DNA of 64,000 nucleotides, taken from Leptothrix discophora. Lineage in GTDB: Bacteria > Pseudomonadota > Gammaproteobacteria > Burkholderiales > Burkholderiaceae_C. The translations under genes were made by a program, and so were the position numbers. Location of the stretch: assembly GCF_030705305.1 (NCBI RefSeq), contig NZ_JAUZEE010000001.1, forward strand, positions 372,001 to 436,000. The letters run 5' to 3'. The notes beneath the pieces are model-generated. The model ran no database searches and was not told where the DNA came from. It worked only from the letters and a program-made list of their open reading frames with translations. Shown here one piece after another: positions 52,598-61,431 of this stretch; position 1 is the stretch's first letter, and every line of letters begins with the position of its first letter.

Positions 52598-53122
52598 TTG
52601 AAACGATTGCTCGACCGGGTCAACGGGGCCATCGGCGCGTGCTGCCGCATCGTGCTGTACGCGTCCCTGACCGTGACCTTCCTGATCCTCAGCATCAACG
52701 TCGCGCTGCGCTATGCCGCCGGCTCCAGCCTGGCCTGGGCCTCCGAGCTGCCCGAGCTGCTCTTCCCCTGGATGATCATGAGCGGCGTGGTGCTCGCGGC
52801 CCAGCACGGCTCGCACATCGCCGTGGTCATCCTGACGCAGCGCCTGCGGGGCAGCCGGCGCTGGGTGCTGGGCGGCGGTTCGCTGCTGGTCTCGGCGCTC
52901 TACCTCGGCCTGTCCTGGGCGGCGCTTCCGCTGATGGAGATCGCCGCCGACGAACGCTCGCCCATCCTGCAGGTGCCCGGCTCGCTGACCGTCGCCTGCC
53001 TGTTGATCGGCTTCGTGCTGCTGGCCGTCGTCAACCTCTGCCAGCTGCCGCTGGTGTGGCGCGCCGCCTCGTCCGATGCGGACGCGGCGCCTGCCGATCG
53101 CCTCGAAGGAGCCACGTCATGA
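52598..53122 (+). CDS. TRAP transporter small permease (DctQ type)
   Basis: Protein of about 174 residues with four membrane helices and the DctQ motif ASELPELLFPWMIMSGVVL near residue 48. I prefer a TTG start at 52598 because GAGGTG is placed six bases before it; the alternative GTG at 52589 lies inside this GAGGTG. It overlaps the large permease by four bases (ATGA). Confidence 0.88.
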   Translation: MKRLLDRVNGAIGACCRIVLYASLTVTFLILSINVALRYAAGSSLAWASELPELLFPWMIMSGVVLAAQHGSHIAVVILTQRLRGSRRWVLGGGSLLVSALYLGLSWAALPLMEIAADERSPILQVPGSLTVACLLIGFVLLAVVNLCQLPLVWRAASSDADAAPADRLEGATS

Positions 53123-54378
53123 CCGCCCTCATCATCGGCCTGTTCATCGTCGCCGCGCTGGCGTCGATCCCGATCGCCCATGCGCTGGTGCTGGCCTCGG
53201 TCAGCGCGCTGCTGCTGTCGGGCCGCATCCCGGTCGACCTGGCGGTGCAGCAGATGATTTCCCAGATGCAGAGCTTCCCGCTCATCGCCATCCCGTTCTT
53301 CATGCTGACCGGCGCGCTGATGGTCAGCGGCAAGCTGGGCCAGAGCCTGGTCAACCTGCTGACCATGATGATCGGCCGCGTGCATGGCGGTCCGGCCCAG
53401 GTCGGCGTGCTGTCGTCGACCATCTTCGGCGGCGTGTCCGGCTCGGCCGTGGCCGATGCCTCGGCGATCGGCTCGATGCTGATCCCCTGGCTGAAGAAGC
53501 TCGGCTACCCGGCGCCGTTCGCGGCGGGCACGTTGGCCGCAGCGGCCACCATCGACATCCTGATCCCGCCGTCGATCCCGATGATCGTGTACGCGCTGGT
53601 CTCGGGTGCCTCGATCGGCGCGCTGTTCGTGGCCGGCATCCTGCCGGGCCTGCTGATGTGCGGCGGCTTCATGCTGGTCTGCTACATCCAGGGCCGCCGT
53701 CGCAACTTCCCGCGCGACACCACGCCGTTCGAATGGGGTGCCTTCGCGGTGCAGCTGGCCCAGGCCGGTCCGGCCCTGGCGATGCCGGTGCTGATCATCA
53801 TCTTCCTGCGCTTCGGCATCGCCACGCCGACCGAGGTCAGCGTGATGTCGACCCTCTACGCGCTGCTCGTCGCCGGGCTGGTCTACCGCGACCTGACGCT
53901 GGCCAAGCTCAAGCATGCGGCGATCGAGGCGGGCATCTCTACCGGCGTGGTGCTGCTGATCATCATGGCGTCGAGCATCGTCGGCTGGATCGTCACCTAC
54001 GAGCAGCTGCCGGCCGTCTTCACCCGCTTCGCGACCGAGACGCTGCAGTCGCCGTGGCTGATCATCCTGGCGATGAACCTGATCATGCTGGCCACCGGCA
54101 TGTTCATCGACCTGCCCGCCGCGGTGCTGCTGCTCACGCCGATGTTCGTGCCGCTGGCCTCGGCCGTGGGCATGGACCTGATCCAGCTCGGGATCATGAT
54201 GATCGTGAACCTCTCGATCGGCCTGTACCACCCGCCGATCGGCACGACGCTGTTCATCACCGCCTCGATCGCCAAGGTCCGCATCGGCGACGTCGTGGTC
54301 GAGCTGATCCCCTTCTACATCGTCGCCATCGGGCTGCTGCTGGGCTTTGCCTACCTGCCCTGGCTCACCCTCCACTGA
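53119..54378 (+). CDS. TRAP transporter large permease (DctM type)
   Basis: Protein of 419 residues with 11-12 helices. FFMLTGALMVSGKLGQSLV near residue 58, VSGSAVADASAIGSMLIPW near 107, IPPSIPMIVYALVSGAS near 152 and PPIGTTLFI near 371 match DctM/SiaM-type permeases. The start codon overlaps the small-permease stop. Transketolase genes follow 15 bases later, so transport and metabolism are on one transcript. Confidence 0.95.
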   Translation: MTALIIGLFIVAALASIPIAHALVLASVSALLLSGRIPVDLAVQQMISQMQSFPLIAIPFFMLTGALMVSGKLGQSLVNLLTMMIGRVHGGPAQVGVLSSTIFGGVSGSAVADASAIGSMLIPWLKKLGYPAPFAAGTLAAAATIDILIPPSIPMIVYALVSGASIGALFVAGILPGLLMCGGFMLVCYIQGRRRNFPRDTTPFEWGAFAVQLAQAGPALAMPVLIIIFLRFGIATPTEVSVMSTLYALLVAGLVYRDLTLAKLKHAAIEAGISTGVVLLIIMASSIVGWIVTYEQLPAVFTRFATETLQSPWLIILAMNLIMLATGMFIDLPAAVLLLTPMFVPLASAVGMDLIQLGIMMIVNLSIGLYHPPIGTTLFITASIAKVRIGDVVVELIPFYIVAIGLLLGFAYLPWLTLH

Positions 54379-54393
54379 TCCGGAAGCATCCTC

Positions 54394-55236
54394 ATGAGCA
54401 CCCTTGAAGAGCTGCGCCTGCGCGCGCACCGCATCCGCCGCTACGCCCTGCGCATGGGCGAGGTCCAGGGCCAGGGCTACATCGGCCAGGCACTCGGCTG
54501 GGCCGACGTGCTGGCCGTGGCCTACGGCCATGCGCTGAACCTGCGGCCCGAACAGCCCGAGTGGGAAGGGCGCGACCGCTTCCTGCTCTCGCATGGCCAC
54601 TACGCCATCGCCTTCTATGCCGCGCTGATCGAGGCCGGCGTGATCCCCGAGTCCGAGCTGGAGAGCTACGGCAGCGACGACAGCCGCCTGCCCATGTCCG
54701 GCATGGCCACCTACACGCCGGGCATGGAGATCTCCGGCGGCTCGCTGGGCCAGGGTCTGCCGATCGCGGTGGGCATGGCGCTGGGCCTGAAGCACAAGCG
54801 CAACCCGGCCTTCGTCTACAACTCGATGTCCGACGGCGAGCTCGACGAGGGCTCGACCTGGGAAGGCGCGATGGCCGCCGCCCACCACCGGCTCGACAAC
54901 CTGATCTGCCTGGTCGACATCAACAACCAGCAGGCCGACGGACCCTCGTCGAAGGTGCTGGGCTTCGAGCCGCTGGCCGACAAGTGGGCCGCCTTCGGCT
55001 GGCACGTCCAGCGCATCGACGGCAACGACCTCGCCGCCGTGCTGGCCGCCTTCGACACCGCCCGGACGCTGGCCGAGCCGCGCCCGCGCGTGATCCTGTT
55101 CGACACGCTGATGGGCAAGGGCGTGCCCTTCCTGGAGCAGCGCGAGAAGAACCATTTCATCCGCGTCGATCCGCCCGAATGGCAGCAGGCCATCGCGATC
55201 CTGGACGCCAACCAGCCCGAGGAAACCGCCGCATGA
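54394..55236 (+). CDS. transketolase, N-terminal (TPP-binding) subunit
   Basis: Protein of 280 residues equal to the first half of transketolase. SHGHYAIAFYAALIEAGVI near residue 64, GGSLGQGLPIAVGMALGLKH near 115, and the thiamine-diphosphate motif SDGELDEGSTWEGAMAAA near 148 to DINNQQADG. It must pair with the C-terminal subunit that overlaps it by four bases. Split transketolases of this kind act in specialised pathways such as apulose-4-phosphate or sulfo-sugar catabolism; the substrate here is unknown. Confidence 0.92.
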   Translation: MSTLEELRLRAHRIRRYALRMGEVQGQGYIGQALGWADVLAVAYGHALNLRPEQPEWEGRDRFLLSHGHYAIAFYAALIEAGVIPESELESYGSDDSRLPMSGMATYTPGMEISGGSLGQGLPIAVGMALGLKHKRNPAFVYNSMSDGELDEGSTWEGAMAAAHHRLDNLICLVDINNQQADGPSSKVLGFEPLADKWAAFGWHVQRIDGNDLAAVLAAFDTARTLAEPRPRVILFDTLMGKGVPFLEQREKNHFIRVDPPEWQQAIAILDANQPEETAA

Positions 55237-56255
55237 ACACGCCCGCCGTCGACACCCGCACCCCGGCCAAGCCCCGGCTGACCACCTCGGCCATGATTGC
55301 CTCGATCGCCAGCGAAGGGCAGCGCGTCAAGGCCGCACCCTTCGGCAAGGCGCTGGTCGAGCTGGCCGCGAACCGGCCCGAGATCGTCGGCCTGACCGCC
55401 GACCTGGCCAAGTACACCGACCTGCACCTGTTCGCGCAGGCCTACCCGGAACGCTTCCACCAGATGGGCATGGCCGAGCAGCTGCTCATGGCCGCCGCCG
55501 GTGGCATGGCCAAGGAGGGGCTGATCCCCTTCGCGACCACCTACGCGGTGTTCGGCACGCGCCGGGCCTATGACTTCATCCACCAGGTCATCGCCGAGGA
55601 AAACCTGCCGGTCAAGATGTGCTGCGCGCTGCCCGGCCTGACCACCGGCTACGGCCCCAGCCACCAGGCCACCGAGGACCTGGCCATGATGCGCGGCATC
55701 CCCGGCCTGACCATCGTCGACCCCTGCGACGCGCTCGACATCGAGCAGGCCGTGCCGCAGATCGCCGACCATCCCGGCCCCGTCTACCTGCGGCTGCTGC
55801 GCGGCAACGTGCCGCTGGTGCTCGATGAATACGACTACCGCTTCGAGCTGGGCAAGGCCAAGCTGCTGCGCGATGGTGCCGACGTGCTGGTGATCTCCAG
55901 CGGCTTCATGACCATGCGGGCGCTGGAAGTGGCCGAGGACCTGCGCGCCGACCGCGTCGACGTCGCGGTGCTGCACTGCCCGACCATCAAGCCGCTGGAC
56001 GAGGCCACGATCCTCGCGGCGGTCGGCGCGAAGCCGCGCCTGGTCGTCGTGGCCGAGAACCATTCGGTCATCGGCGGCCTGGGCGAGGCGGTCGCCAGCA
56101 GCCTGCTGCGCCACCGCGTGCAGCCGGCCGGCTTCGAGCTGGCCGGCCTGCCCGACGCCTACCTCGACGCCGGCGCGCTGCCCACGCTGCATGAGCGCTA
56201 CGGCATCAGCCGCACCGCGCTGGCCGGACGCATCAAGGGCTGGCTCGGCCGCTGA
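55233..56255 (+). CDS. transketolase, C-terminal (pyrimidine-binding and C-terminal domain) subunit
   Basis: Protein of 340 residues. GLTADLAKYTDLHLFAQAYP near residue 50, the catalytic-Glu region FHQMGMAEQLLMAAAGGMA near 75, and GLTTGYGPSHQATEDLAMMR near 135 are the standard second-half motifs; a transketolase C domain with VVVAENHSVIGGLGEAV follows. It begins within the stop of the N-terminal subunit (ATGA). Last gene of the SDR-TRAP-transketolase operon. Confidence 0.92.
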   Translation: MNTPAVDTRTPAKPRLTTSAMIASIASEGQRVKAAPFGKALVELAANRPEIVGLTADLAKYTDLHLFAQAYPERFHQMGMAEQLLMAAAGGMAKEGLIPFATTYAVFGTRRAYDFIHQVIAEENLPVKMCCALPGLTTGYGPSHQATEDLAMMRGIPGLTIVDPCDALDIEQAVPQIADHPGPVYLRLLRGNVPLVLDEYDYRFELGKAKLLRDGADVLVISSGFMTMRALEVAEDLRADRVDVAVLHCPTIKPLDEATILAAVGAKPRLVVVAENHSVIGGLGEAVASSLLRHRVQPAGFELAGLPDAYLDAGALPTLHERYGISRTALAGRIKGWLGR

Positions 56256-56312
56256 ACGCATCGACAGGGCCGAGCCCTCCGGCGTGATGACACGCTGGTC
56301 ACGCGCATGGCC

Positions 56313-56360
56313 TGGCGCAAGACCCGGCGCAAGACCCGGCGCACGATCCGGCGCAGAGGT
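56313..56360. repeat. four 12-base tandem repeats (CGGCGCAAGACC type)
   Basis: Units at 56313-56324, 56325-56336, 56337-56348 and 56349-56360 share YGGCGCA; the first two are identical but for one base and the others decay. It lies between convergent transketolase and DUF1653 genes. Confidence 0.8.
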
Positions 56361-56370
56361 CGCGGCCGGT

Positions 56371-56658
56371 TCAGCCGCCCGCCGGGTCGATGCGGGCGAA
56401 ACGCGCCACCGTGCGGCCGTCGACCTCGACCGTGCCGAAGAACATCGCGTGCGGCCGGACCCACCAGCCGGTCGAGTTGTAGATCGGCCGGTAGAGCACC
56501 AGCGGCTCCAGCGTCTCGCTGTGGCGGGCCACGCCGATGACCTCGTACTCGCCGCCCTTGTGGTGGCGGTAGCGGCCGGTCGGTGTCGACGGCAGCTCGG
56601 GCAGGTCGTCACCCGCGCCATGGGCGGGCAGGGCAGACATCGAGGGGGTGTCGGGCAT
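56371..56658 (-). CDS. DUF1653 domain protein
   Basis: Protein of 95 residues ending in a complete DUF1653 domain (TGRYRHHKGGEYEVIGVARH, YRPIYNSTGWWVRPHAMF). The ATG at 56658 has AGGAC about eight bases upstream. Small beta-rich cytosolic protein of unknown function. Confidence 0.85.
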   Translation of the reverse strand: MPDTPSMSALPAHGAGDDLPELPSTPTGRYRHHKGGEYEVIGVARHSETLEPLVLYRPIYNSTGWWVRPHAMFFGTVEVDGRTVARFARIDPAGG

Positions 56659-56868
56659 CGGCAGGTCCTGTGGCTGGGCTGTGGAAGGGGCCGTGGTGGG
56701 CGCAAGGGACGGGACAGGGCGTCCGGCTTGCGGCGGGCGGTCTGGCCAGCGATTGGAACCGACCCGGCCTACCTGTTCTTGCGGCTTTTCAGCCGATTCC
56801 GGTGATGCAGCGACGGGGGCCTCGTTCGTAGCGTGCGGCGCTTTCTCCCACCTTGCTTGAAGCCGCCG

Positions 56869-58665
56869 ATGGTGCATCCCGACCCCCTCCCTTCCTTGCC
56901 TGCCGGCGGCCTGCCCGGCACCCACGCCACCCCCGGCATATCCGGCATATCCGGTGACAGGTACGACCCGCCGCGTTCGCCCTTCGGCTGGCCTTGCCTG
57001 GCCTTCGTGCTGGGCACCGGCCTGCTGCTGAACCTGCCGGTCGGCTGGCGCCGCGCCAGCGGGCTGGTGGCGGCGTCCGGCCTCACCCACGCGGTGCGCA
57101 TGACCGCGCTGGAAGCCCTGCTGATGGTCGGCCTCAGCGGCCTGCTGCTCGGGCTGGCGGCGCTGCTGGGCCGTGGCGTGCTGCGCCTGTTCGGCGTGGC
57201 GGTGATCGGGATCGGCGCGGCGGCAGCCTGGTTCATGTGGCAGCACCAGGTCGTGATCGGCTTGGGCACCGTGCTGGCCGCGCTGACGATCGACCACGAC
57301 CTGACACGCGAGCTGTTCGAGCCGAGGCTGATGCTGTGGTGCCTGGTGGTCGGCCTGCTGCCGGCGCTGGCCTGGTTTCGGGTTGCGCCGGCGAGCTGGT
57401 GGCGCGGGCCGCTGCGGTGCCGCCGGCTCGGCGCCTGGCTGGCCTGGATCGCGCTGTCGGCGCTGCTGATGGCCGGCGCCCGCTTGGCCCTGGCGACGGC
57501 GGCGGAGCGGGCGCCTCATGGGTCCGGCCCGGTCAACGCGCCGCATGCGGCCAGCCCGGCCGGCATCGCCGCCCATGCCTACCTGCCGTCGAACTGGCTG
57601 GCTGGCGTTGGCGCGGTGCTTGCGCAGCGCTGGCGCCAGCACCGCGATGGCCAGCAGCTGCTGGACCCGGCCGCGCAGCATCGCCACCTGCCACAGGTGC
57701 CACTGGACGACCGCGTGGTCGTGCTGGTGATTGGCGAGAGCACCCGCCACGATCGCATGGGTCTGCTGGGCCACGACCGCGACACCACGCCGGCGCTGGC
57801 CCGCGAGCGCGACCTGGCGGCCTTTGCCGGCCGCGCCTGCGACACCTCGACGCAACTGTCGCTGGCCTGCATGTTCGTGCGCCCGCAGGCGGTGGTTGCC
57901 GGCAGCGACGGGGCGCCCGACCGCATCACCGAGCGCGACGTGTTCTCGGTCTTTCGCAGCCTGGGCTTCCGCATCGAGCTGTACGCGCTGCAAGGCGAGG
58001 CCGGCTTCTACGGCCGGGTCGGCGCGGACGAGATGAAGCTGCGCGAGATGATCCTGGCCGAGCCCGCCAACGCCGGCCGGCCGGTGCACGACGTGCTGCT
58101 GGTCGACCAGTTGCAGGCCGCCTTGCGCCGCCATGACGAGCGCCGCAGCCACCAGCCGCTGCTGGTCGTGCTGCACACCAAGGGTTCGCACTTCCACTAT
58201 GCGCAGCGCTACCCGGCCGGGCAGGCGGTCTGGACGCCCGATTGCAGCGATCCGGACGACCGCTGCGACGACGCGGCGCTGCTCAATGCCTACGACAACA
58301 GCGTGCGCCAGGTCGACACCGTGCTGCAGGGCGTGCGCGATGCGGTGCGCGACCGGCGTGCCTGGGTCGCCTACAGCGCCGACCACGGCGAATCGGTCGG
58401 CGGGGGCATGCATTTCCACGCCACGCCCAAGGCGGTCGCACCGCCCGAACAGTTCAAGGTGCCGATGCTGTTCTGGGCCAGCCCACGCTGGCTGGACCAC
58501 CCGCTGCTGGCGCGCGCCCATGCCCGGCTGATGGCACGGGCGCGCCGCGACCCGCCCGACCTGCACGGCCACCACGAGCTGTACGCGACCCTGCTGGGCT
58601 GCCTGGGCGTGCGCTCGCCGGACGGCGGCATCGACCCGGCGCGCGACCTCTGCGCCGGGCCTTGA
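56869..58665 (+). CDS. phosphoethanolamine transferase-like inner-membrane protein (EptC/CptA-type, sulfatase fold)
   Basis: Protein of about 598 residues. About five membrane helices lie in residues 40-220, then a periplasmic alkaline-phosphatase-fold domain. The nucleophile region is VVVLVIGESTRHDRMGLLG near residue 285 (Thr of EST), followed by ACDTSTQLSLACM, and the metal residues SADHGESVGG near 508. LLVVLHTKGSHFHYAQRYP near 428 is typical. It would move phosphoethanolamine to lipid A or other glycans. Start uncertain: ATG 56869 or GTG 56833, no clear RBS. A GISGIS repeat sits in the N-terminal tail. Confidence 0.85.
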   Translation: MVHPDPLPSLPAGGLPGTHATPGISGISGDRYDPPRSPFGWPCLAFVLGTGLLLNLPVGWRRASGLVAASGLTHAVRMTALEALLMVGLSGLLLGLAALLGRGVLRLFGVAVIGIGAAAAWFMWQHQVVIGLGTVLAALTIDHDLTRELFEPRLMLWCLVVGLLPALAWFRVAPASWWRGPLRCRRLGAWLAWIALSALLMAGARLALATAAERAPHGSGPVNAPHAASPAGIAAHAYLPSNWLAGVGAVLAQRWRQHRDGQQLLDPAAQHRHLPQVPLDDRVVVLVIGESTRHDRMGLLGHDRDTTPALARERDLAAFAGRACDTSTQLSLACMFVRPQAVVAGSDGAPDRITERDVFSVFRSLGFRIELYALQGEAGFYGRVGADEMKLREMILAEPANAGRPVHDVLLVDQLQAALRRHDERRSHQPLLVVLHTKGSHFHYAQRYPAGQAVWTPDCSDPDDRCDDAALLNAYDNSVRQVDTVLQGVRDAVRDRRAWVAYSADHGESVGGGMHFHATPKAVAPPEQFKVPMLFWASPRWLDHPLLARAHARLMARARRDPPDLHGHHELYATLLGCLGVRSPDGGIDPARDLCAGP

Positions 58666-58681
58666 GCCGGAGGCCGCGCGC

Positions 58682-59557
58682 TCAGGCCAGCCGGCCGGCG
58701 CGGAAGTCCTCGACCGCCTGGTACAGCTCCTGCTGCGTGTTCATCACGAAGGGGCCGTACTGGGCGATCGGCTCGTTCAGCGGCGCACCGGCGATCAGCA
58801 ACAGGCGGGCGCCGTCGCCACCGGCCTGCACCCGCACGCCGTCGGCCGCCGGCTGGTTGGCCAGGATGGCCATGCGCTGCACCGGCACGTCGGTGGCCGC
58901 GCCGTCCGGGCCGACCCTGGCCGCACCCCGGTAGACGTAGACGAAGGCGTTGTGGCCGGGCGGCAGTTCCTGCTCGACCACCGCGCCCGGCGCCAGGTGC
59001 AGGTCCAGGTAGACCGGCTCGGTGGTGTCGCGCTGCATCGCGCCGCTGACGCCCTGGCTGCTGCCGGCGATCACGCGCACGGTCGCGCCGGGCAGGCGCA
59101 CCTCGGGGATCTCGCTGGACGGGATGTCGCGATACCAGGCCGGGCGCATCTTGTCGCGCGAATGCAGGTTGACCCAGAGCTGGAAGCCTTCCATGCGGCC
59201 TTCCTCCTGCTCGGGCAGCTCGCTGTGGATCACGCCGCGGCCGGCGGTCATCCACTGCACGCCGCCGTTGGTCAGCAGGCCCTCGTTGCCGGCCGAGTCG
59301 CGGTGGCGCATGCGGCCCGACAGCATGTAGGTCACCGTCTCGAAGCCGCGGTGCGGGTGGTCGGGGAAGCCGGCGATGTAGTCGTCGGCCTGGTCGCTGC
59401 CGAAGGCGTCCAGCATCAGGAAGGGGTCGAGCCGGCGCTGCAGGTTGTTGGTCAGCACGCGGGTCAGCTTGACGCCCGCGCCGTCCGAGGTCGGCTGGCC
59501 AGCGACCAGGCGCTCGACGGTGCGCGGCTGCGTGAGGGTGGCAACGGGGGTGGTCAT
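58682..59557 (-). CDS. pirin family protein (bicupin, possible quercetin 2,3-dioxygenase)
   Basis: Protein of 291 residues. All four pirin metal ligands are visible: the two His in FPDHPHRGFETVTY near residue 60 and the His and Glu in GRGVIHSELPEQEEG near 105. The C-terminal cupin ends with APLNEPIAQYGPFVMNTQQE, typical of bacterial pirins (YhhW type). Convergent with the preceding transferase, 16 bases apart. Confidence 0.93.
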   Translation of the reverse strand: MTTPVATLTQPRTVERLVAGQPTSDGAGVKLTRVLTNNLQRRLDPFLMLDAFGSDQADDYIAGFPDHPHRGFETVTYMLSGRMRHRDSAGNEGLLTNGGVQWMTAGRGVIHSELPEQEEGRMEGFQLWVNLHSRDKMRPAWYRDIPSSEIPEVRLPGATVRVIAGSSQGVSGAMQRDTTEPVYLDLHLAPGAVVEQELPPGHNAFVYVYRGAARVGPDGAATDVPVQRMAILANQPAADGVRVQAGGDGARLLLIAGAPLNEPIAQYGPFVMNTQQELYQAVEDFRAGRLA

Positions 59558-59665
59558 GGTCTGGGCTCCTGTCTTCCGATGGCTGCGTGGCGTACGTGTG
59601 GGCGGGTCGGCCCCGGCAAGGCGCGAAGTTTCGTTGAAACGTCGCCTCTGCCGTGGCCGCCTCGA

Positions 59666-60292
59666 TCAGGCCGTGGCGGGCTCGCCGAACAGCGCGTCGA
59701 TCTGGGCGCGGGCCTCAGCGATGCCGCGCTCGCTGGCCTCCGGACCCATGCCCTGCGCCTCGGCGTAGATCACCTCGACGTCGGTCATGCCCAGGAAGCC
59801 CAGCACCTGGCGCAGGTAGGGCACCTGGGTGTCGCTGGGCAGCTCGCGGTGGATGCCGCCGCGGGTGGCAACGACATAGACCTTCTTGCCCTTGAGCAGG
59901 CCTTCCGGGCCGGTGGCGGTGTACTGGAAGGTCACGCGCACCTTGGCGATCGCGTCGATCCAGTTCTTGAGCTGCGCGGTGACGCCGAAGTTGAACATCG
60001 GCGAGCCGATCACGACCACGTCGGCGGCCTGGATCTCCGCGATCAGCGCATCGTCCTGCGCGACCCGGGCGGCGGCCTCCGGGCTGCGCTGCTCGGCCGG
60101 CGTGAAGAGCGCCTGCAGGGCGGCCTCGTCCAGCACCGGATGCGGCTGGCGGGCCAGGTCGCGCACCGTCAGCGAGGCGCCGGGATGGGCCGCCAGCACG
60201 CGCTCGACGACCTCGGCGGCCAGTCGGCTGGACAGGGAACCCGCGTCGGCGGTGGCGGTACGGGCGCTGGTGTTGACTTGCAGGATGTTCAT
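59666..60292 (-). CDS. azoR: FMN-dependent NADH-azoreductase (AzoR type)
   Basis: Protein of 208 residues, flavodoxin-like. The FMN-phosphate region is [20 protein letters not shown] near the start, with [20 protein letters not shown] near 98 and [20 protein letters not shown] near 140, all as in AcpD/AzoR. It reduces quinones and azo bonds with NADH. It is divergent from a LysR regulator with a perfect LysR box between them. Confidence 0.92.
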   Translation of the reverse strand: MNILQVNTSARTATADAGSLSSRLAAEVVERVLAAHPGASLTVRDLARQPHPVLDEAALQALFTPAEQRSPEAAARVAQDDALIAEIQAADVVVIGSPMFNFGVTAQLKNWIDAIAKVRVTFQYTATGPEGLLKGKKVYVVATRGGIHRELPSDTQVPYLRQVLGFLGMTDVEVIYAEAQGMGPEASERGIAEARAQIDALFGEPATA

Positions 60293-60348
60293 GGCGGTGT
60301 CCTTCGGAACGTCGGGAAACGGTGTGGCGATGGGATGAACTCTATCGA

Positions 60349-60361
60349 TGCTGAATCAGCA
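60349..60361. promoter_or_regulatory. perfect LysR box TGCTGA-A-TCAGCA
   Basis: Exact 13-base palindrome with T-N11-A, 57 bases upstream of azoR and 86 upstream of the lysR start. Strong candidate binding site of the divergent LysR protein. Confidence 0.65.
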
Positions 60362-60447
60362 ACAGAAGCCACGCCTGTGGATATGATTGATCCGTCAGTG
60401 GAACAATCTTGCCTCTTAAAAACCTTCGCGCACGACCGGAGCCCGCC

Positions 60448-61425
60448 ATGACCATCGATGCCGACGACCTGCTGCTGTTCGCCCGCGTGGTCGAGGCCGG
60501 CAGCCTGAGCGCCGCCGCGCTGCGGCTGGACTGGCCCAAGTCGACCGTGTCGCGGCGGCTGTCCGGGCTGGAACAGCGGCTCGGCGAGCGGCTGCTCCAG
60601 CGCAGCACCCGCCGGCTCAGCCTGACCGAGTTCGGCCAGGGCGTGCTGGAACACGCCCGCCAGGTCGCCGTCGAGGTCGAGGCCGCCCAGGCGCTGGCCG
60701 CGCACCGCCAGGTCGTGCCCTCGGGCCGGCTGCGGGTGTCGATGGCGGGCGACCTCGCCACCTTCCTGATGGCCGACCTGGTGGCCGACTTCCTGGTCCG
60801 CCACCCGCTGATCACGCTGGAACTGGACCTGTCGCCGCGCCGGGTCGACCTGATCGCCGAGAACATCGACGTGGCCATCCGTGCCGGCGAGCTGCCGGCC
60901 GACAGCAGCCTCGCGGCGCGCCGGCTGGTCGACTTCACCGGGGCGCTCTATGCCGCGCCGTCCTGGGTCGACCGGCGCGAGCCGGTGGTCGATCCGGACC
61001 AGCTGCCGCTGCTGGACGGCCTGGTGCTGTCGCGCGACGGGGCCGATCCGCGTCCCTGGAAACTGTCCGAGACGGCCACGGCCCGGACCTGGACCGGCCG
61101 GCCGCGCGTGCATGCCGCCGCCAACTCGCCGCACCTGCTGGGCCAGCTGGCGACGGCCGGGCTGGGCATCACCGCCTTGCCGGACCTCTACGCCGCCGAG
61201 GCCGTCGCCGACGGCCGACTGGTGCGGGTCCTGCCCGGCTGGCAGACCGAGCTGGCGACCGTCTGGGCGGTCTTCCCCGAGCGCCGCCTGATGCCCGCCC
61301 GCACGCGGGCCTTCATCGACGCGATGGTGGCCGGCCTGGCCCAGCGCTGCCGGGCGCACGGCTGTGCTGGCGCGGTCGATCCTTCGGCGGGCTCATCCCG
61401 CGAGCCAGCGCCGGCCTTAGCCTGA
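60448..61425 (+). CDS. LysR family transcriptional regulator
   Basis: Protein of 325 residues. It begins MTIDADDLLLFARVVEAGSL with helix-turn-helix SAAALRLDWPKSTVSRRLSG; the effector domain (PSGRLRVSMAGDLATFLMAD, YAAPSWVDRREP) resembles the DsdC/CrgA-like branch controlling quinone or oxidative responses. The ATG at 60448 follows CCGGAGCCCG. A longer upstream frame from 60409 is less likely. Probably controls azoR. Confidence 0.92.
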   Translation: MTIDADDLLLFARVVEAGSLSAAALRLDWPKSTVSRRLSGLEQRLGERLLQRSTRRLSLTEFGQGVLEHARQVAVEVEAAQALAAHRQVVPSGRLRVSMAGDLATFLMADLVADFLVRHPLITLELDLSPRRVDLIAENIDVAIRAGELPADSSLAARRLVDFTGALYAAPSWVDRREPVVDPDQLPLLDGLVLSRDGADPRPWKLSETATARTWTGRPRVHAAANSPHLLGQLATAGLGITALPDLYAAEAVADGRLVRVLPGWQTELATVWAVFPERRLMPARTRAFIDAMVAGLAQRCRAHGCAGAVDPSAGSSREPAPALA

Positions 61426-61431
61426 GCGGGC

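Noticed and set aside
52900-55155. A 751-codon frame antisense to the TRAP permease and transketolase genes
   Set aside because: Gln/His/Arg/Gly-rich antisense shadow of strongly supported genes.
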